Part shown: piece by piece, positions 33,532 to 42,434 of the stretch
Numbering within the stretch: position 1 is the first letter of the stretch
Layout: every line of letters starts with the position of its first letter
Assembly (NCBI GenBank): GCA_016699325.1
Contig: CP064971.1
Location: forward strand, 1,054,001-1,118,000
Direction of reading: 5' to 3'
DNA length: 64,000 bases
Source of the DNA: Methanolinea sp.
Lineage (GTDB): Archaea; Halobacteriota; Methanomicrobia; Methanomicrobiales; Methanospirillaceae
The notes under the pieces: model-generated
Databases searched by the model: none
Told to the model about the DNA's origin: nothing
Seen by the model: the letters and a program-made list of their open reading frames with translations, nothing else
Made by a program: the position numbers and the translations under genes

Positions 33532-34167
33532 TCATCGGCGGAGGGGTGCATACTGCCCAGCGGCTGCTGCCGGATCAGGGGCCTCGTAGATCTGCCTGCC
33601 GACAATAATGCCGTCCACGAGCCCGGCAAGTCTGCCGGCATCGCCGCCCTGGGCACCGACCCCGGGTGCATAGATCTTCTTATTCCCGACGATCTGCCGG
33701 AGCACCACGACCCGGTCCGGGCGGGTGGCCGGGGCGATTATCCCGTCCGCGCCCATACCGGCGGCAAGCGCGGCGATGCGCTCCGCGGTGCCGCCGTGGA
33801 AGAACTCTTCTGCCCCGGGATGGCTCATCTCGGCCACCACGTAGCATTCCCCCCCGGCGGCATGGGCCTCCCCGATACAGGCCCGGACCGAATCGCTGCC
33901 GGTGAAGCCATGGCAGATGACCGCGGAAAACCCGTGGGCAAAGACCTGCCGGGCAATAAGGCGTGCGGTGTTGGGAATATCGGCCACCTTGAAGTCGGCG
34001 ATGAGCGGCAGGCCGAAAGTTGCAAGGTACCGGACAAACGGGAGGCCGGTGGAGAGGATGAGGGGGTAGCCGACCTTGATGGCATCGATATGCGGGGCAC
34101 ACAGCCCGGCAACCCGGAGCGCCTCCCCCCGGCTCCCGACATCCAGGGCAAGGATCAGCTCGGTCAT
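33532..34167 (-). CDS. pyrF: orotidine 5'-phosphate decarboxylase
   Basis: 211 residues. It converts OMP to UMP. The catalytic Asp-Lys-Asp network lies in LIADFKVADIPNT (Asp58, Lys60, Asp63), with ILALDVGSRGEALRVAG and the phosphate loop APGVGAQGGDAG. Start at ATG 34167, overlapping the deoxyhypusine synthase stop by 4 bp, so they form one operon. A C-terminal tail of about ten residues is a little longer than usual. Confidence 0.94.
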   Translation of the reverse strand: MTELILALDVGSRGEALRVAGLCAPHIDAIKVGYPLILSTGLPFVRYLATFGLPLIADFKVADIPNTARLIARQVFAHGFSAVICHGFTGSDSVRACIGEAHAAGGECYVVAEMSHPGAEEFFHGGTAERIAALAAGMGADGIIAPATRPDRVVVLRQIVGNKKIYAPGVGAQGGDAGRLAGLVDGIIVGRQIYEAPDPAAAAGQYAPLRR

Positions 34168-35093
34168 CGTGCCATCCGCTCCAGGACCGCCGCTACCAGG
34201 ACCGGCAGGGTGATGGTCGCATCGCCGTACACGGTCACCGCCGCCGCATCCCTGGCAACCTTGCCCCATGACCGGGCCTCGTCAAGAGTCGCGCCGGAGA
34301 GCCCCCCGAGGTCGGGCCGGTCACCGGTCAGCTGGACGGCATATGTAAAACCGATCGGGGTCATCAGCATGCTCTGGAGGATGAAGTTCTTCGGCACACC
34401 GCCGCCCACCAGCAGTGCTCCGGCCCGCTCCGCCGAGAAACAGGTGTCGAGCAGCGCCTTCATGTCGAGAAACGCGTCGACCGAGATTCTGCCGGCCTGG
34501 GAGTAGAGCCAGCACTGGAGCCCGATCATCGAGTCTGCCACTGCCGGGCAGTATACCGGGACCCCGTTCTGGGCAGCGGTGGCCAGGATGCCGCGGTCGA
34601 GCCGGCGGCCGATCAGGGACAGGAGTTCGCAGATCGGGTAGGTTACGCCCGGTTCGAACAGGGCCAGGCTTTCCTGGATGAACTCCTCGAAGGCGATGAA
34701 GGCATCGCTGGGAAGGAACACGTCGTAGATGCGGTTGATGTCCTCGTTCCGGAGCTCGATGTCGGAACATACTGCCGAACCGTGGTAGTGCCGGCACCCC
34801 AGGGCCTCGATGATATCATGGGTCAGGTTTGCGCCCGTGCTCACCAGGATATCGATGTGCCCGGCTGCAATCAGGTCGCTCACGATCATCCCCATGCCGG
34901 CCGGGACCATCGCCCCGGCCAGCCCGAAAAACTTCGTGGTGCCCGGGTCCCGCAGCATTTGTTCGTAGATATCGGCCGCCCGCGCCAGTGCCCCGCCGTT
35001 GTACGCTCCTGCCCGGGAGAGCTGCATCACAAGGTCGTTCACGCTCATCCCGGGACGGATCCTGACCTGCTCGACCGGGTCCCCGCACTCCAT
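34164..35093 (-). CDS. deoxyhypusine synthase
   Basis: 309 residues. Transfers a butylamine group from spermidine to a lysine of aIF5A, the first step of hypusine formation. Family motifs: FFGLAGAMVPAGMGMIVSDL, VSTGANLTHDIIEALGCRHY, VPVYCPAVADSMIGLQ, LLVGGGVPKNFILQ. The catalytic Lys is at about 278 in DEARSWGKVARDAAAVTVYG. The promoter GGTTATAACCCC (about 28 bases upstream) suggests a leaderless message. Confidence 0.93.
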   Translation of the reverse strand: MECGDPVEQVRIRPGMSVNDLVMQLSRAGAYNGGALARAADIYEQMLRDPGTTKFFGLAGAMVPAGMGMIVSDLIAAGHIDILVSTGANLTHDIIEALGCRHYHGSAVCSDIELRNEDINRIYDVFLPSDAFIAFEEFIQESLALFEPGVTYPICELLSLIGRRLDRGILATAAQNGVPVYCPAVADSMIGLQCWLYSQAGRISVDAFLDMKALLDTCFSAERAGALLVGGGVPKNFILQSMLMTPIGFTYAVQLTGDRPDLGGLSGATLDEARSWGKVARDAAAVTVYGDATITLPVLVAAVLERMAR

Positions 35094-35119
35094 GTGAGGA
35101 GTATAGGATGTCTGAGGGG

Positions 35120-36367
35120 TTATAACTGCGTTCCTCCGGGCCAGGGGAAGTCCGGGGGCCCCCGCACCAGCGGCCGGGCGAGGTGGCGGCGGGCAGACGG
35201 CGGGACTTCGTACCAGCCGCACGTGATCCCCCGCTCGATGGCGGTCTGTTCCGGCTTCCGCGACCGGCTGCCGCACTCCCGGCACTTGTATCCTTTCCCG
35301 GTGCCCGCGCTGGTCATCCGTTTTCCGCAGGTGGCGCACCGTGGCGGCCGGGTCCGGACCACCTGTGCAACAGTGCTGACGAGGATCTTCTCCAGGTTGA
35401 TACTTTCCCGCTTGTAGCTCCCGGCAACGGTGACCCTGTCGCCAGGAAGAAGGAGCCTGACGGTATCGCGAAACCCCCTGGTGGGCTCGTAGGCCATGCA
35501 GCGCACCGATCTTCCGCCGTCACCGAGAAAGAAGGAGACATGGCCCCCGATCCCGGTGACGGGAGGCGATGTAACCGTGCCGCTGAGCAGGTAGGAACGG
35601 CCTTCTCTTAGGTGCCCGATCCGGCCGGGAACGAGGTGGGCATCGGTCCCCTGGTTGGTGCAAAAGACCTGCTCGAAGGCAGGCAGCTCGGACAGGACGT
35701 ATCCCCTGGCCCTTGTAACCCAGTCCGGGGACGCTCCACGGATTCCGAAGAGCACCGGGTCAGGGGTATGGGGCACGCAGACCACCAGGTCGTTTTCCCG
35801 GTCGACCGAGTCCCAGGTGTGGGGCCGGGTCTCCTGGTCAGCGACAAAGAGGCTCTGCCGGTCGACCTGTCGCGGGGTTCCCCACCGGTCCGGGGGCCGG
35901 TAAGCGAGGAGTTCCCAGGTGGAATCGTCAAAATCACAGGCAACGGCTGCTGCCGCCCCGATCAGGCCGCGCTGGTTCCTGTATCCGCGATAAAAGGCGC
36001 CACCCTCCTCGATCAGGGTGAGCGCCTCATCGATCCCGCAGAAGTCCTGCACGGCCTTGCGGTAGAACCACGACGGGAGAGGACGGTCAGCCACCACCAC
36101 CCCGGGATTGGTCTCCTCGCACGACAGGTCGGCAAGCTCATCGACCAGGCGGCAGGCATGGGAGAGTGCCGTACCGGGATCGCCCTCGCACTCGATGCAG
36201 ACCGCGGCATTCCCACGGGTCTTGTGGGTGACGTTGGGGTTCAGGCGGACGAGGTTGATCCCCTTCACCCGCATCCCTGCATCCACCAATTGACGGGCCA
36301 GTACTGCCCCGAGGTAGGTCGTACACATCCGGGCCGGGGAGTCCGTATCGTCGATGCCGATCCGCAT
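35120..36367 (-). CDS. tiaS: tRNA-Ile2 2-agmatinylcytidine synthetase TiaS
   Basis: 415 residues. TiaS modifies C34 of tRNA-Ile2 with agmatine so it reads AUA; it is specific to archaea. The N-terminal MRIGIDDTDSPARMCTTYLG is the diagnostic kinase-like motif. A ferredoxin-like domain (about 120-200), an OB-fold (about 260-340: LLSGTVTSPPVTGIGGHVSF) and a zinc ribbon (CATCGKRMTSAGTGKGYKC) follow in the known order. Stand-alone gene just upstream of deoxyhypusine synthase, adding to the translation theme. Confidence 0.93.
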   Translation of the reverse strand: MRIGIDDTDSPARMCTTYLGAVLARQLVDAGMRVKGINLVRLNPNVTHKTRGNAAVCIECEGDPGTALSHACRLVDELADLSCEETNPGVVVADRPLPSWFYRKAVQDFCGIDEALTLIEEGGAFYRGYRNQRGLIGAAAAVACDFDDSTWELLAYRPPDRWGTPRQVDRQSLFVADQETRPHTWDSVDRENDLVVCVPHTPDPVLFGIRGASPDWVTRARGYVLSELPAFEQVFCTNQGTDAHLVPGRIGHLREGRSYLLSGTVTSPPVTGIGGHVSFFLGDGGRSVRCMAYEPTRGFRDTVRLLLPGDRVTVAGSYKRESINLEKILVSTVAQVVRTRPPRCATCGKRMTSAGTGKGYKCRECGSRSRKPEQTAIERGITCGWYEVPPSARRHLARPLVRGPPDFPWPGGTQL

Positions 36368-36418
36368 CCTGCACTATTATTTATAATGCGGGGCGCTATA
36401 TCCATTCTCAAAGGAGAA

Positions 36419-37333
36419 ATGTCACAGGATCGCCTCCTCCAGATGGTCATCTCTGTCCTGCTCATGGCCCGGTTCCGCGTCTCGGAACGCTTCTCCATGC
36501 GGCCGCGGAGTTTCGATCTAATCGCCAGCAACCCCGAGACCATCCTCGTCATCAAGGTCGTCTCGCATATAGACGGCGTGAGCGAAGAGACCGCCCGTGA
36601 CCTAGACCAGATCTCTTTACACCTGAAGGGCTCGCCCCTTATCATCGGGGAGCGGGCGCGGGATTCCGAGCTTGAACGCGGCGCGGTCTACGTGCGGTAT
36701 GGTATCTATGCAGTCAGCGTCGCGACCCTCTACGATGCCCTGGTCGAGCAGGTACCTCCACTGGTCTACGCTTCTCCAGGCGGCCTTTACGTCAACATCA
36801 ACGGCGAAGTGCTCCGCGAGGAACGCGAGCGGCGAAACCTCTCGCTCGGAGACCTCGGCAACCTCCTTGGGGTATCCCGGCGCACCATCAGCAAGTACGA
36901 GAGCGGGATGGGAACAACGCTCGACATCGCCATCAGGATCGAGGAGATCTTTGACACCGCCCTTGTCCGTTCCATCGACCTGATGAAGCACGAGCCGCAC
37001 TTCCCGGACGAGCCTTCGCAGCAGGAAGATATCCCCATGGGGTTCCTGGAACGGATTGGCATGAAGCTCCATACCCTGCAGCGGGCTCCGTTCCAGGCCC
37101 TCATCGAGTTTTCCAACCATACCATACTGACCGGGTACGGCGAGGCGAACAAGGTGGTCAGGCGCGCTGCGCTGATCGGGAACATCTCGCAGGTGACCGG
37201 ATCCCATGCAATGTGCGTGATCACGGACTACCACAAGCAGAAAAAGATCGGGAGCACGCTGGTTATCGGCGAGCAGCGCCTGCATCGGATCGCAGACGGA
37301 GATGAGCTCATCGAGATGATCGATAATTCATAA
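36419..37333 (+). CDS. archaeal HTH regulator (COG1395-like)
   Basis: 304 residues. An N-terminal PD-(D/E)XK- or restriction-endonuclease-like domain (about 1-115: FDLIASNPETILVIKVVSHI) precedes an Xre-like helix-turn-helix (about 130-190: LSLGDLGNLLGVSRRTISKY, ESG) and a C-terminal domain with GEANKVVRRAALIGNISQVT. A strong AAGGAGAA site is just before the ATG. COG1395 proteins are conserved in euryarchaea but lack a known target. It precedes the thermosome gene on the same strand. Confidence 0.8.
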   Translation: MSQDRLLQMVISVLLMARFRVSERFSMRPRSFDLIASNPETILVIKVVSHIDGVSEETARDLDQISLHLKGSPLIIGERARDSELERGAVYVRYGIYAVSVATLYDALVEQVPPLVYASPGGLYVNINGEVLREERERRNLSLGDLGNLLGVSRRTISKYESGMGTTLDIAIRIEEIFDTALVRSIDLMKHEPHFPDEPSQQEDIPMGFLERIGMKLHTLQRAPFQALIEFSNHTILTGYGEANKVVRRAALIGNISQVTGSHAMCVITDYHKQKKIGSTLVIGEQRLHRIADGDELIEMIDNS

Positions 37334-37345
37334 TTTTTATATAGA
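37332..37345 (+). promoter_or_regulatory. TATA box of the thermosome gene
   Basis: AATTTTTATATAG, about 45 bases before the preferred start. A GGTGA-type SD (37376-37380) lies between, fitting a short leader. Confidence 0.55.
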
Positions 37346-37384
37346 ACCACAAACCAATTTTATCGCTACAAAGTGGTGAATACC

Positions 37385-39043
37385 ATGTCACAGCAGCTTG
37401 GAGGACAACCAATTCTTATCCTGAAAGAAGGAAGTTCACGCACCCGTGGACGCGATGCACAGGGCATGAACATCACTGCCGCAAAGGCGGTGGCAAGCGC
37501 CGTACGGACCACGCTCGGGCCGAAGGGCATGGACAAGATGCTCGTCGACACCATCGGGGATGTCGTCATCACCAACGATGGCGTCACCATCCTCAAGGAG
37601 ATGGACATCGAGCACCCGGCAGCCAAGATGATGGTGGAGATCGCCAAGACCCAGGACGACGAGGTCGGAGACGGCACCACCACGGCAGTGGTCATTGCCG
37701 GCGAGCTCCTGAAGCGGGCCGAGGACCTGCTCGAGCAGGACGTTCACCCCACGGTCATCGCCCAGGGGTACCGCCAGGCGGCTGAGAAGTCCCATGAGAT
37801 CCTGAACAGCATCGCCATCGCCATAAAGGGGTCCGACAGCGCCATGCTCCGGAAGATCGCCGAGACCGCCATGACCGGCAAAGGGGCGGAGGCGAACAAG
37901 GAGAAGATGTGCGAGCTCGTGGTCAAGGCGGTCACGATGGTGGCCGATGAAGACGGGACGGTCGACAAGGACAATATCAAGGTCGAGAAGAAGGTCGGCG
38001 GGTCCATCGACAACTCCGAGATCGTTGAAGGTGTCCTGGTCGACAAGGAGCGTGTCCACCCCGGCATGCCCAGGAAGGTGAAGGATGCCAGGATCCTCCT
38101 CCTGAACGCCGCGGTCGAGTTCAAGAAGACCGAGGTGGATGCCGAGATCAACATTACCAGCCCTGACCAGCTCCAGGCCTTCCTTGACGAGGAAGAGCGG
38201 ATGATCAAGAACATCGTTGACAAGATCATCGAATCCGGTGCAAACGTCCTCTTCTGCCAGAAGGGAATCGACGACATCGCCCAGCACTACCTCGCCAAGG
38301 CCGGTATCTTCGCGGTCCGGCGGGTCAAGAAGAGCGATATGGAGAAGCTTGCCCGGGCAACCGGCGGAAGCCTCATCTCCAGCATCGACGCCATCAGCGG
38401 CGACGAGCTCGGGTGGGCCGGGCTCGTCGAGGAGAAGAAGGTCTCCGGTGAGGAGATGGTCTTCGTGGTGGAGTGCAAGAACCCGAAAGCGGTCTCGATC
38501 ATCGTCCGCGGCGGGACCGAGCACGTGGTCGACGAGATCGAGCGCGCAGTCGAGGATGCACTCAGGGTTGTCGGCGTGGTCTTTGAAGACAAGAAACTGG
38601 TGGCAGGCGGGGGATCGCCCGAGATCGAGCTCTCGCTCCGGCTCAGGGAGTACGCGGCAAGCGTGGGCGGCCGAGCCCAGCTGGCCATCGAGGCCTTCGC
38701 CACCGCTCTCGAGATCATCCCGAGGACGCTTGCGGAGAACGCAGGGCTTGACCCGATCGACATGCTGGTCGAGCTCCGGGCCTCCCACGAGAAGGGCAAG
38801 AAGACTGTCGGACTGAACGTGTTCGAAGGCAAGGCCGAGGACATGCTCAAGGCCGGCGTTGTCGAGCCGCTCCGGGTCAAGACCCAGGCCATCGCCAGCG
38901 CTGCCGAGGCAGCGATCATGATCCTCAGGATCGATGACGTCATCGCCGCATCCAAGACCGCAGCTCCGGAAGGCATGCCCCCGGGCGGCCCTGGTGGCAT
39001 GGGTGGAATGGGCGGCATGGGCGGCCCCGGCATGGACTTCTAA
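37385..39043 (+). CDS. ths: thermosome subunit (group II chaperonin)
   Basis: 552 residues from ATG 37385 (GTG 37373 or 37376 are upstream alternatives). ATP-driven protein folding in a double ring with a built-in lid. Signatures: SAVRTTLGPKGMDKMLVD, VITNDGVTILKEMDIEHPAA, the catalytic GDGTT in DDEVGDGTTTAVVIAGELL, and the Gly/Met-rich C-terminus (repeats of GGMGG ending MDF). Its own promoter lies in the 50-bp gap behind the COG1395-like gene, and an oligo-T stretch follows. Confidence 0.97.
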   Translation: MSQQLGGQPILILKEGSSRTRGRDAQGMNITAAKAVASAVRTTLGPKGMDKMLVDTIGDVVITNDGVTILKEMDIEHPAAKMMVEIAKTQDDEVGDGTTTAVVIAGELLKRAEDLLEQDVHPTVIAQGYRQAAEKSHEILNSIAIAIKGSDSAMLRKIAETAMTGKGAEANKEKMCELVVKAVTMVADEDGTVDKDNIKVEKKVGGSIDNSEIVEGVLVDKERVHPGMPRKVKDARILLLNAAVEFKKTEVDAEINITSPDQLQAFLDEEERMIKNIVDKIIESGANVLFCQKGIDDIAQHYLAKAGIFAVRRVKKSDMEKLARATGGSLISSIDAISGDELGWAGLVEEKKVSGEEMVFVVECKNPKAVSIIVRGGTEHVVDEIERAVEDALRVVGVVFEDKKLVAGGGSPEIELSLRLREYAASVGGRAQLAIEAFATALEIIPRTLAENAGLDPIDMLVELRASHEKGKKTVGLNVFEGKAEDMLKAGVVEPLRVKTQAIASAAEAAIMILRIDDVIAASKTAAPEGMPPGGPGGMGGMGGMGGPGMDF

Positions 39044-39058
39044 GGTCCCCTCAAACTC

Positions 39059-39066
39059 TTTTTTTT
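39059..39066 (+). terminator. T8 terminator of the thermosome gene
   Basis: Eight T starting 16 bases after the stop, followed by C-rich sequence. Confidence 0.55.
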
Positions 39067-39120
39067 CCCCGCCCGGAACCGGGACTACTTTCTTATAGAC
39101 CGATCCCCGAACTATCATAC

Positions 39121-39483
39121 ATGACGGACCGGTTCATCTTCACCAGGTACCGGACCACGTGCTACAACTGCGGGAAGGAGGCCGACCAGGTGATAAAGGC
39201 AGTCCCCTACCAGGCACAGGTCATCTGCCAGAACTGTGGCGCCACACGGATATTTGTCCCCCGGATCGAGGATGTGGCAAAAGAGGGGAGTTACACGCCG
39301 ATTGGGTGCTTCGATGTCTGGCAGCTGGTCACCACCGCGGGCTGCCGGCACTGCCGGGTCACCGGCCCCCACGACATGACCATCGGGTGCAACCACTTCA
39401 CCGTCCGGTGCCGCAACTGCGGCTTCACCCACTTTTACAAGTTCGACCTCGAGTATATCGGCCAGTGCCCGATCGAAGAATAA
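39121..39483 (+). CDS. zinc-ribbon protein, unknown function
   Basis: 120 residues with four Cys pairs: CYNCGKE, CQNCGAT, CRHC and CRNCGF, plus a final QCPIEE. Two zinc ribbons are likely. A stretch like TTTCTTATAGACCG is about 30 bases before the ATG, fitting a leaderless message. Such small ribbons are common in methanogens; this looks like a conserved hypothetical. No operon partner. Confidence 0.75.
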   Translation: MTDRFIFTRYRTTCYNCGKEADQVIKAVPYQAQVICQNCGATRIFVPRIEDVAKEGSYTPIGCFDVWQLVTTAGCRHCRVTGPHDMTIGCNHFTVRCRNCGFTHFYKFDLEYIGQCPIEE

Positions 39484-39627
39484 AGTCACATGGGAATGAA
39501 AATGCGGGGGGCATTTTCATTAGAAACCCCATTGACCGCTCCTGATCGGGCAGACAGGATGGAAATGCCGGGCCAGATGCCCCCCCTGATGAAAACCGAG
39601 GATGCAGGTTTAATACAAAAAAAATAC

Positions 39628-39873
39628 CTATTTTTCTTCCCGCTCCATGGTTATCGCTTTCTTGGGGCACTCGCGGGCGCATATCCCGCAGCCCTTGCAG
39701 AAATCGAGGTCGACCTCTAGATCCTCGCTTATGGCCGCATCCGGGCAGTACATGGCACACAGGCCGCAGGCATTGCACTTCTCCCTGTCCACCACGGGCC
39801 GGAATACCCGCCAGGACCCGGTCTTCCCAGACGACCCCTGTTTGGGCCTGCTCATGGCCAGGCGCTCGCTCAT
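39628..39873 (-). CDS. porD: pyruvate:ferredoxin oxidoreductase delta subunit
   Basis: 81 residues with two 4Fe-4S motifs, CNACGLCAMYCP and CKGCGICARECP, forming the ferredoxin-like subunit that accepts electrons within the complex. Last gene of a four-gene operon; its ATG overlaps the gamma stop by 4 bp. The N-terminal 25 residues are typical of POR/VOR delta chains (GSWRVFRPVVDREKC). Confidence 0.88.
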   Translation of the reverse strand: MSERLAMSRPKQGSSGKTGSWRVFRPVVDREKCNACGLCAMYCPDAAISEDLEVDLDFCKGCGICARECPKKAITMEREEK

Positions 39874-40397
39874 GGCACCAGCTCCTGGTAGGCGGCTTTG
39901 GCCGCCCTGACGTTCCGGACATCGGTAAACATCTCAGAAATTGCCATTTTTACCGAGTCCATCGAGACTATCCCCATCTTTGCCAGTGCGCCGAGAACCG
40001 GGGTGTTCAGGATCGGGCTTCCGGCAACCACCAGGTCCAGGGAGAGGGCGATCCCGGTCAGGTCAACCGAGTAGGTGGCATGGCCGGCAACCTCTTGTGT
40101 GCCGGTCGCGTTGATGACCACCCTGCCGTCCGGCTTTAAGCCCTGGAAGACGTCCACCACGTCCATGACGCTCGTATCAAGTATCACCACCAGGTCGGGG
40201 TTCCGGATCTGGCTGTAGACCCTGATCGGGTGGTCATCGATCCGGACGTAGGAGACCACCGGGGCCCCCCGCCGCTCGGCACCGTAGAACGGGCAGGCGG
40301 TAGCGTACCTGCCGTCACGGAACGCGGCCAGCGCCAGCAGCCGTGCGGCCGTCACCCCTCCCTGGCCCCCGCGGGAATGGATCCGGACCTCATACAT
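39870..40397 (-). CDS. porC: pyruvate:ferredoxin oxidoreductase gamma subunit
   Basis: 175 residues from ATG 40397, behind GGGGTGAG; GTG 40403 would add two residues. The gamma fold shows VRIHSRGGQGGVTAARLLAL, FYGAERRGAPVVSYVRID and the ending ISEMFTDVRNVRAAKAAY. It bridges the catalytic subunits. Overlaps the alpha and delta genes. Confidence 0.88.
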   Translation of the reverse strand: MYEVRIHSRGGQGGVTAARLLALAAFRDGRYATACPFYGAERRGAPVVSYVRIDDHPIRVYSQIRNPDLVVILDTSVMDVVDVFQGLKPDGRVVINATGTQEVAGHATYSVDLTGIALSLDLVVAGSPILNTPVLGALAKMGIVSMDSVKMAISEMFTDVRNVRAAKAAYQELVP

Positions 40398-41502
40398 CGT
40401 CACTCACCCCGAACCAGTGCTCCTCGCCGGGTCTTCGCTCCCGCACGAATGAAGCGATGTCGTCAAAGGTGACTTCCTGGCCACCGAGCCCCGCGATCAC
40501 GGTGTAGGGATCGATCCTGTGCTTGCTCTTCAGGCTCTGGGCCAGGATCCCGCCGAACCCAAACGAATAGTCGCGGTCGATGACCACCAGGTCGCGACCA
40601 CCCAGGTCCAGGTCCGGGAACGGCCGGAACCACCGGATCCCGAGCGATCCTGCCCGTATCCCCTCATCGCGGAGCTTGTCGATGGCAACCTCGGCCTCCT
40701 TTGCCAGCGTTCCCATGGCAATCACCACCACATCGGCATCCTCGAACCTGTATTCGTGTACCGGGCCGTAAGAACGTCCGAACCGGTCTGCAAACTCCTG
40801 TTCCGTCCCGGCAATGATCCCGGCCGAGCGGCGCATGGATCGTTCGATATCCCACCGGAACCTGAAATAGTCATCCGGCCCGGTCAGCGTCCCGTACCCT
40901 GCCGGGTGCGCGGTATCGATGGCATGGGGGAGTTCCATGGGGGGGATGAAATCCCCGGGGTGCAGCGTCTCGAGGCGCTGCATGCTGTGGGAGAGGACAA
41001 ACCCGTCGAGGTTGACCATGACCGGCAGCAGCACGTCATGGTGCTCGGCGATCCTGAAAGCCATGATGGTTGCATCGTAGGCTTCCTGGACGGTGCTGAC
41101 ATAGACCTGCAGCCACCCCGTGTCCCGCTCCTGGAGCGAGTCCGTGTGCTCCGCCCAGACGTTCCATCCCGGGCCCAGCGCACGGTTGACGTTGGCCATC
41201 ACGATGGGAAGGCGGGCCCCGGCCGCCCAGTTGACCATCTCGTGCATGTACATCAGCCCGTGGGAGCTCGTGGCCGTAAACGTCCTCGCCCCGGTGACGC
41301 TGGCCCCGATGCATGCCGCCATGGCCGAGTGTTCGCTCTCGACCGGGATGTAGCGGCAGTCAAGCTCTCCCGAGGTCACGTACTCGGCGATCTGTTCCAC
41401 GATCTCGGTCTGGGGGGTGATGGGGTAGGCGGCAACAACGGCCGGCCTGACCTCCTTCACGGCAGCAGCGACAGCCTTGTTGCCGGTGGCGATGGTCAGC
41501 AT
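40390..41502 (-). CDS. porA: pyruvate:ferredoxin oxidoreductase alpha subunit
   Basis: 370 residues. It holds the pyrimidine-binding side of the thiamine site: YPITPQTEIVEQIAEY, YIPVESEHSAMAACIGASVT, and the phrase SSHGLMYMHEMVNW. The GPGWNVWAEHTDSLQERDTG loop points to POR or the related VOR rather than 2-oxoglutarate oxidoreductase. Complex role: reversible pyruvate formation from acetyl-CoA, CO2 and reduced ferredoxin, the main carbon entry of autotrophic methanogens. 2-ketoisovalerate specificity cannot be fully excluded. Confidence 0.88.
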   Translation of the reverse strand: MLTIATGNKAVAAAVKEVRPAVVAAYPITPQTEIVEQIAEYVTSGELDCRYIPVESEHSAMAACIGASVTGARTFTATSSHGLMYMHEMVNWAAGARLPIVMANVNRALGPGWNVWAEHTDSLQERDTGWLQVYVSTVQEAYDATIMAFRIAEHHDVLLPVMVNLDGFVLSHSMQRLETLHPGDFIPPMELPHAIDTAHPAGYGTLTGPDDYFRFRWDIERSMRRSAGIIAGTEQEFADRFGRSYGPVHEYRFEDADVVVIAMGTLAKEAEVAIDKLRDEGIRAGSLGIRWFRPFPDLDLGGRDLVVIDRDYSFGFGGILAQSLKSKHRIDPYTVIAGLGGQEVTFDDIASFVRERRPGEEHWFGVSDDV

Positions 41503-42377
41503 ATGCCTTCCTCCTCCCTCTGGAGCCGCTGCGCCGTACGGTCCCGCTGGGAGATGAGGGAATCGATGGCCTGCCGGTTGATCCCCTTGAACCTCCCCTG
41601 GGGAGCCAGGTACTCCTCCAGCGGGATGGGCTTTTTCAGTGCCGCTTTCGAGACCCCGTTGATGGTGACCTTCCCGTACTCCCGTTCATAGAGGATCCAC
41701 ATCCCGGACTTCACGGCGAGTTTTCCCATCTCAATAGTCCTGTCGGAGGCAAACCGCCAGCCCGGAGGACAGGGGGAAAGGACGTGGATGAACGACGGTC
41801 CCCGGATGGAGAGGGCCTTCCGGACCTTTTTGAAGATATCCTGGGGGTAGGCGACACAGGCGGTCGCCATGTAGGGCGGGTTGTGGGCGGCAACGATGCT
41901 GTCAAGGTCTTTCTTGGCATGGACCTTGCCGCCCGGGGTGGTGGTGGTGCGGGCACCGGCCGGTGTCGAGCCGGAGCGCTGCATGCCGGTGTTCCCGTAT
42001 GCCTCGTTGTCGTAGCAGATATACAGGAAATCGGTCTCCCGTTCGAATGCCCCTGACAGGGCCTGGATGCCGATGTCCACGGTCCCGCCGTCACCTGCAT
42101 AGACGATCACGTTGGTATTCCTGCCCGCCTTCCGGAAAGCCTCGCTCATCCCGGATGCGCATGCCGCTGCCGCAGCAAAGGCCACGTTGTATACCGGGAC
42201 ATTCATGGCGGTATTCGGGTATATCCCCTGGATGATGCTCGTGCAGCAGGCAGGGACCACGAGAACGGTATCGGGCCCGGCCGCCTTGAGCACGTACCGC
42301 AGCGTGAGCGAGGAGGGGCACCCCGCACAGGCCGAGGTACACCGGAGAATATACTCTTCTTTTGGGATCTCGGTCAT
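41496..42377 (-). CDS. porB: pyruvate:ferredoxin oxidoreductase beta subunit
   Basis: 293 residues. Binds thiamine diphosphate and a 4Fe-4S cluster. TPP motif VIVYAGDGGTVDIGIQALSG with Asn at DNEAYGNTGMQRSGSTPAGA; Cys at RCTSACAGCPSS and near VLSPCPPGWRF fit cluster ligands. First gene of the operon, in the order beta-alpha-gamma-delta, the reverse of the commonest methanogen order gamma-delta-alpha-beta. It overlaps alpha by 7 bp. Confidence 0.9.
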   Translation of the reverse strand: MTEIPKEEYILRCTSACAGCPSSLTLRYVLKAAGPDTVLVVPACCTSIIQGIYPNTAMNVPVYNVAFAAAAACASGMSEAFRKAGRNTNVIVYAGDGGTVDIGIQALSGAFERETDFLYICYDNEAYGNTGMQRSGSTPAGARTTTTPGGKVHAKKDLDSIVAAHNPPYMATACVAYPQDIFKKVRKALSIRGPSFIHVLSPCPPGWRFASDRTIEMGKLAVKSGMWILYEREYGKVTINGVSKAALKKPIPLEEYLAPQGRFKGINRQAIDSLISQRDRTAQRLQREEEGIC

Positions 42378-42434
42378 TGCAAATCCGGGAAAAAGGTTGG
42401 CTGTATACCGGTAAAAAAGGTACTATCCGGCGTA

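Noticed and set aside
37436..39118. Long antisense frame across the thermosome gene
   Set aside because: High-GC shadow of a strongly coding gene; no start or family.
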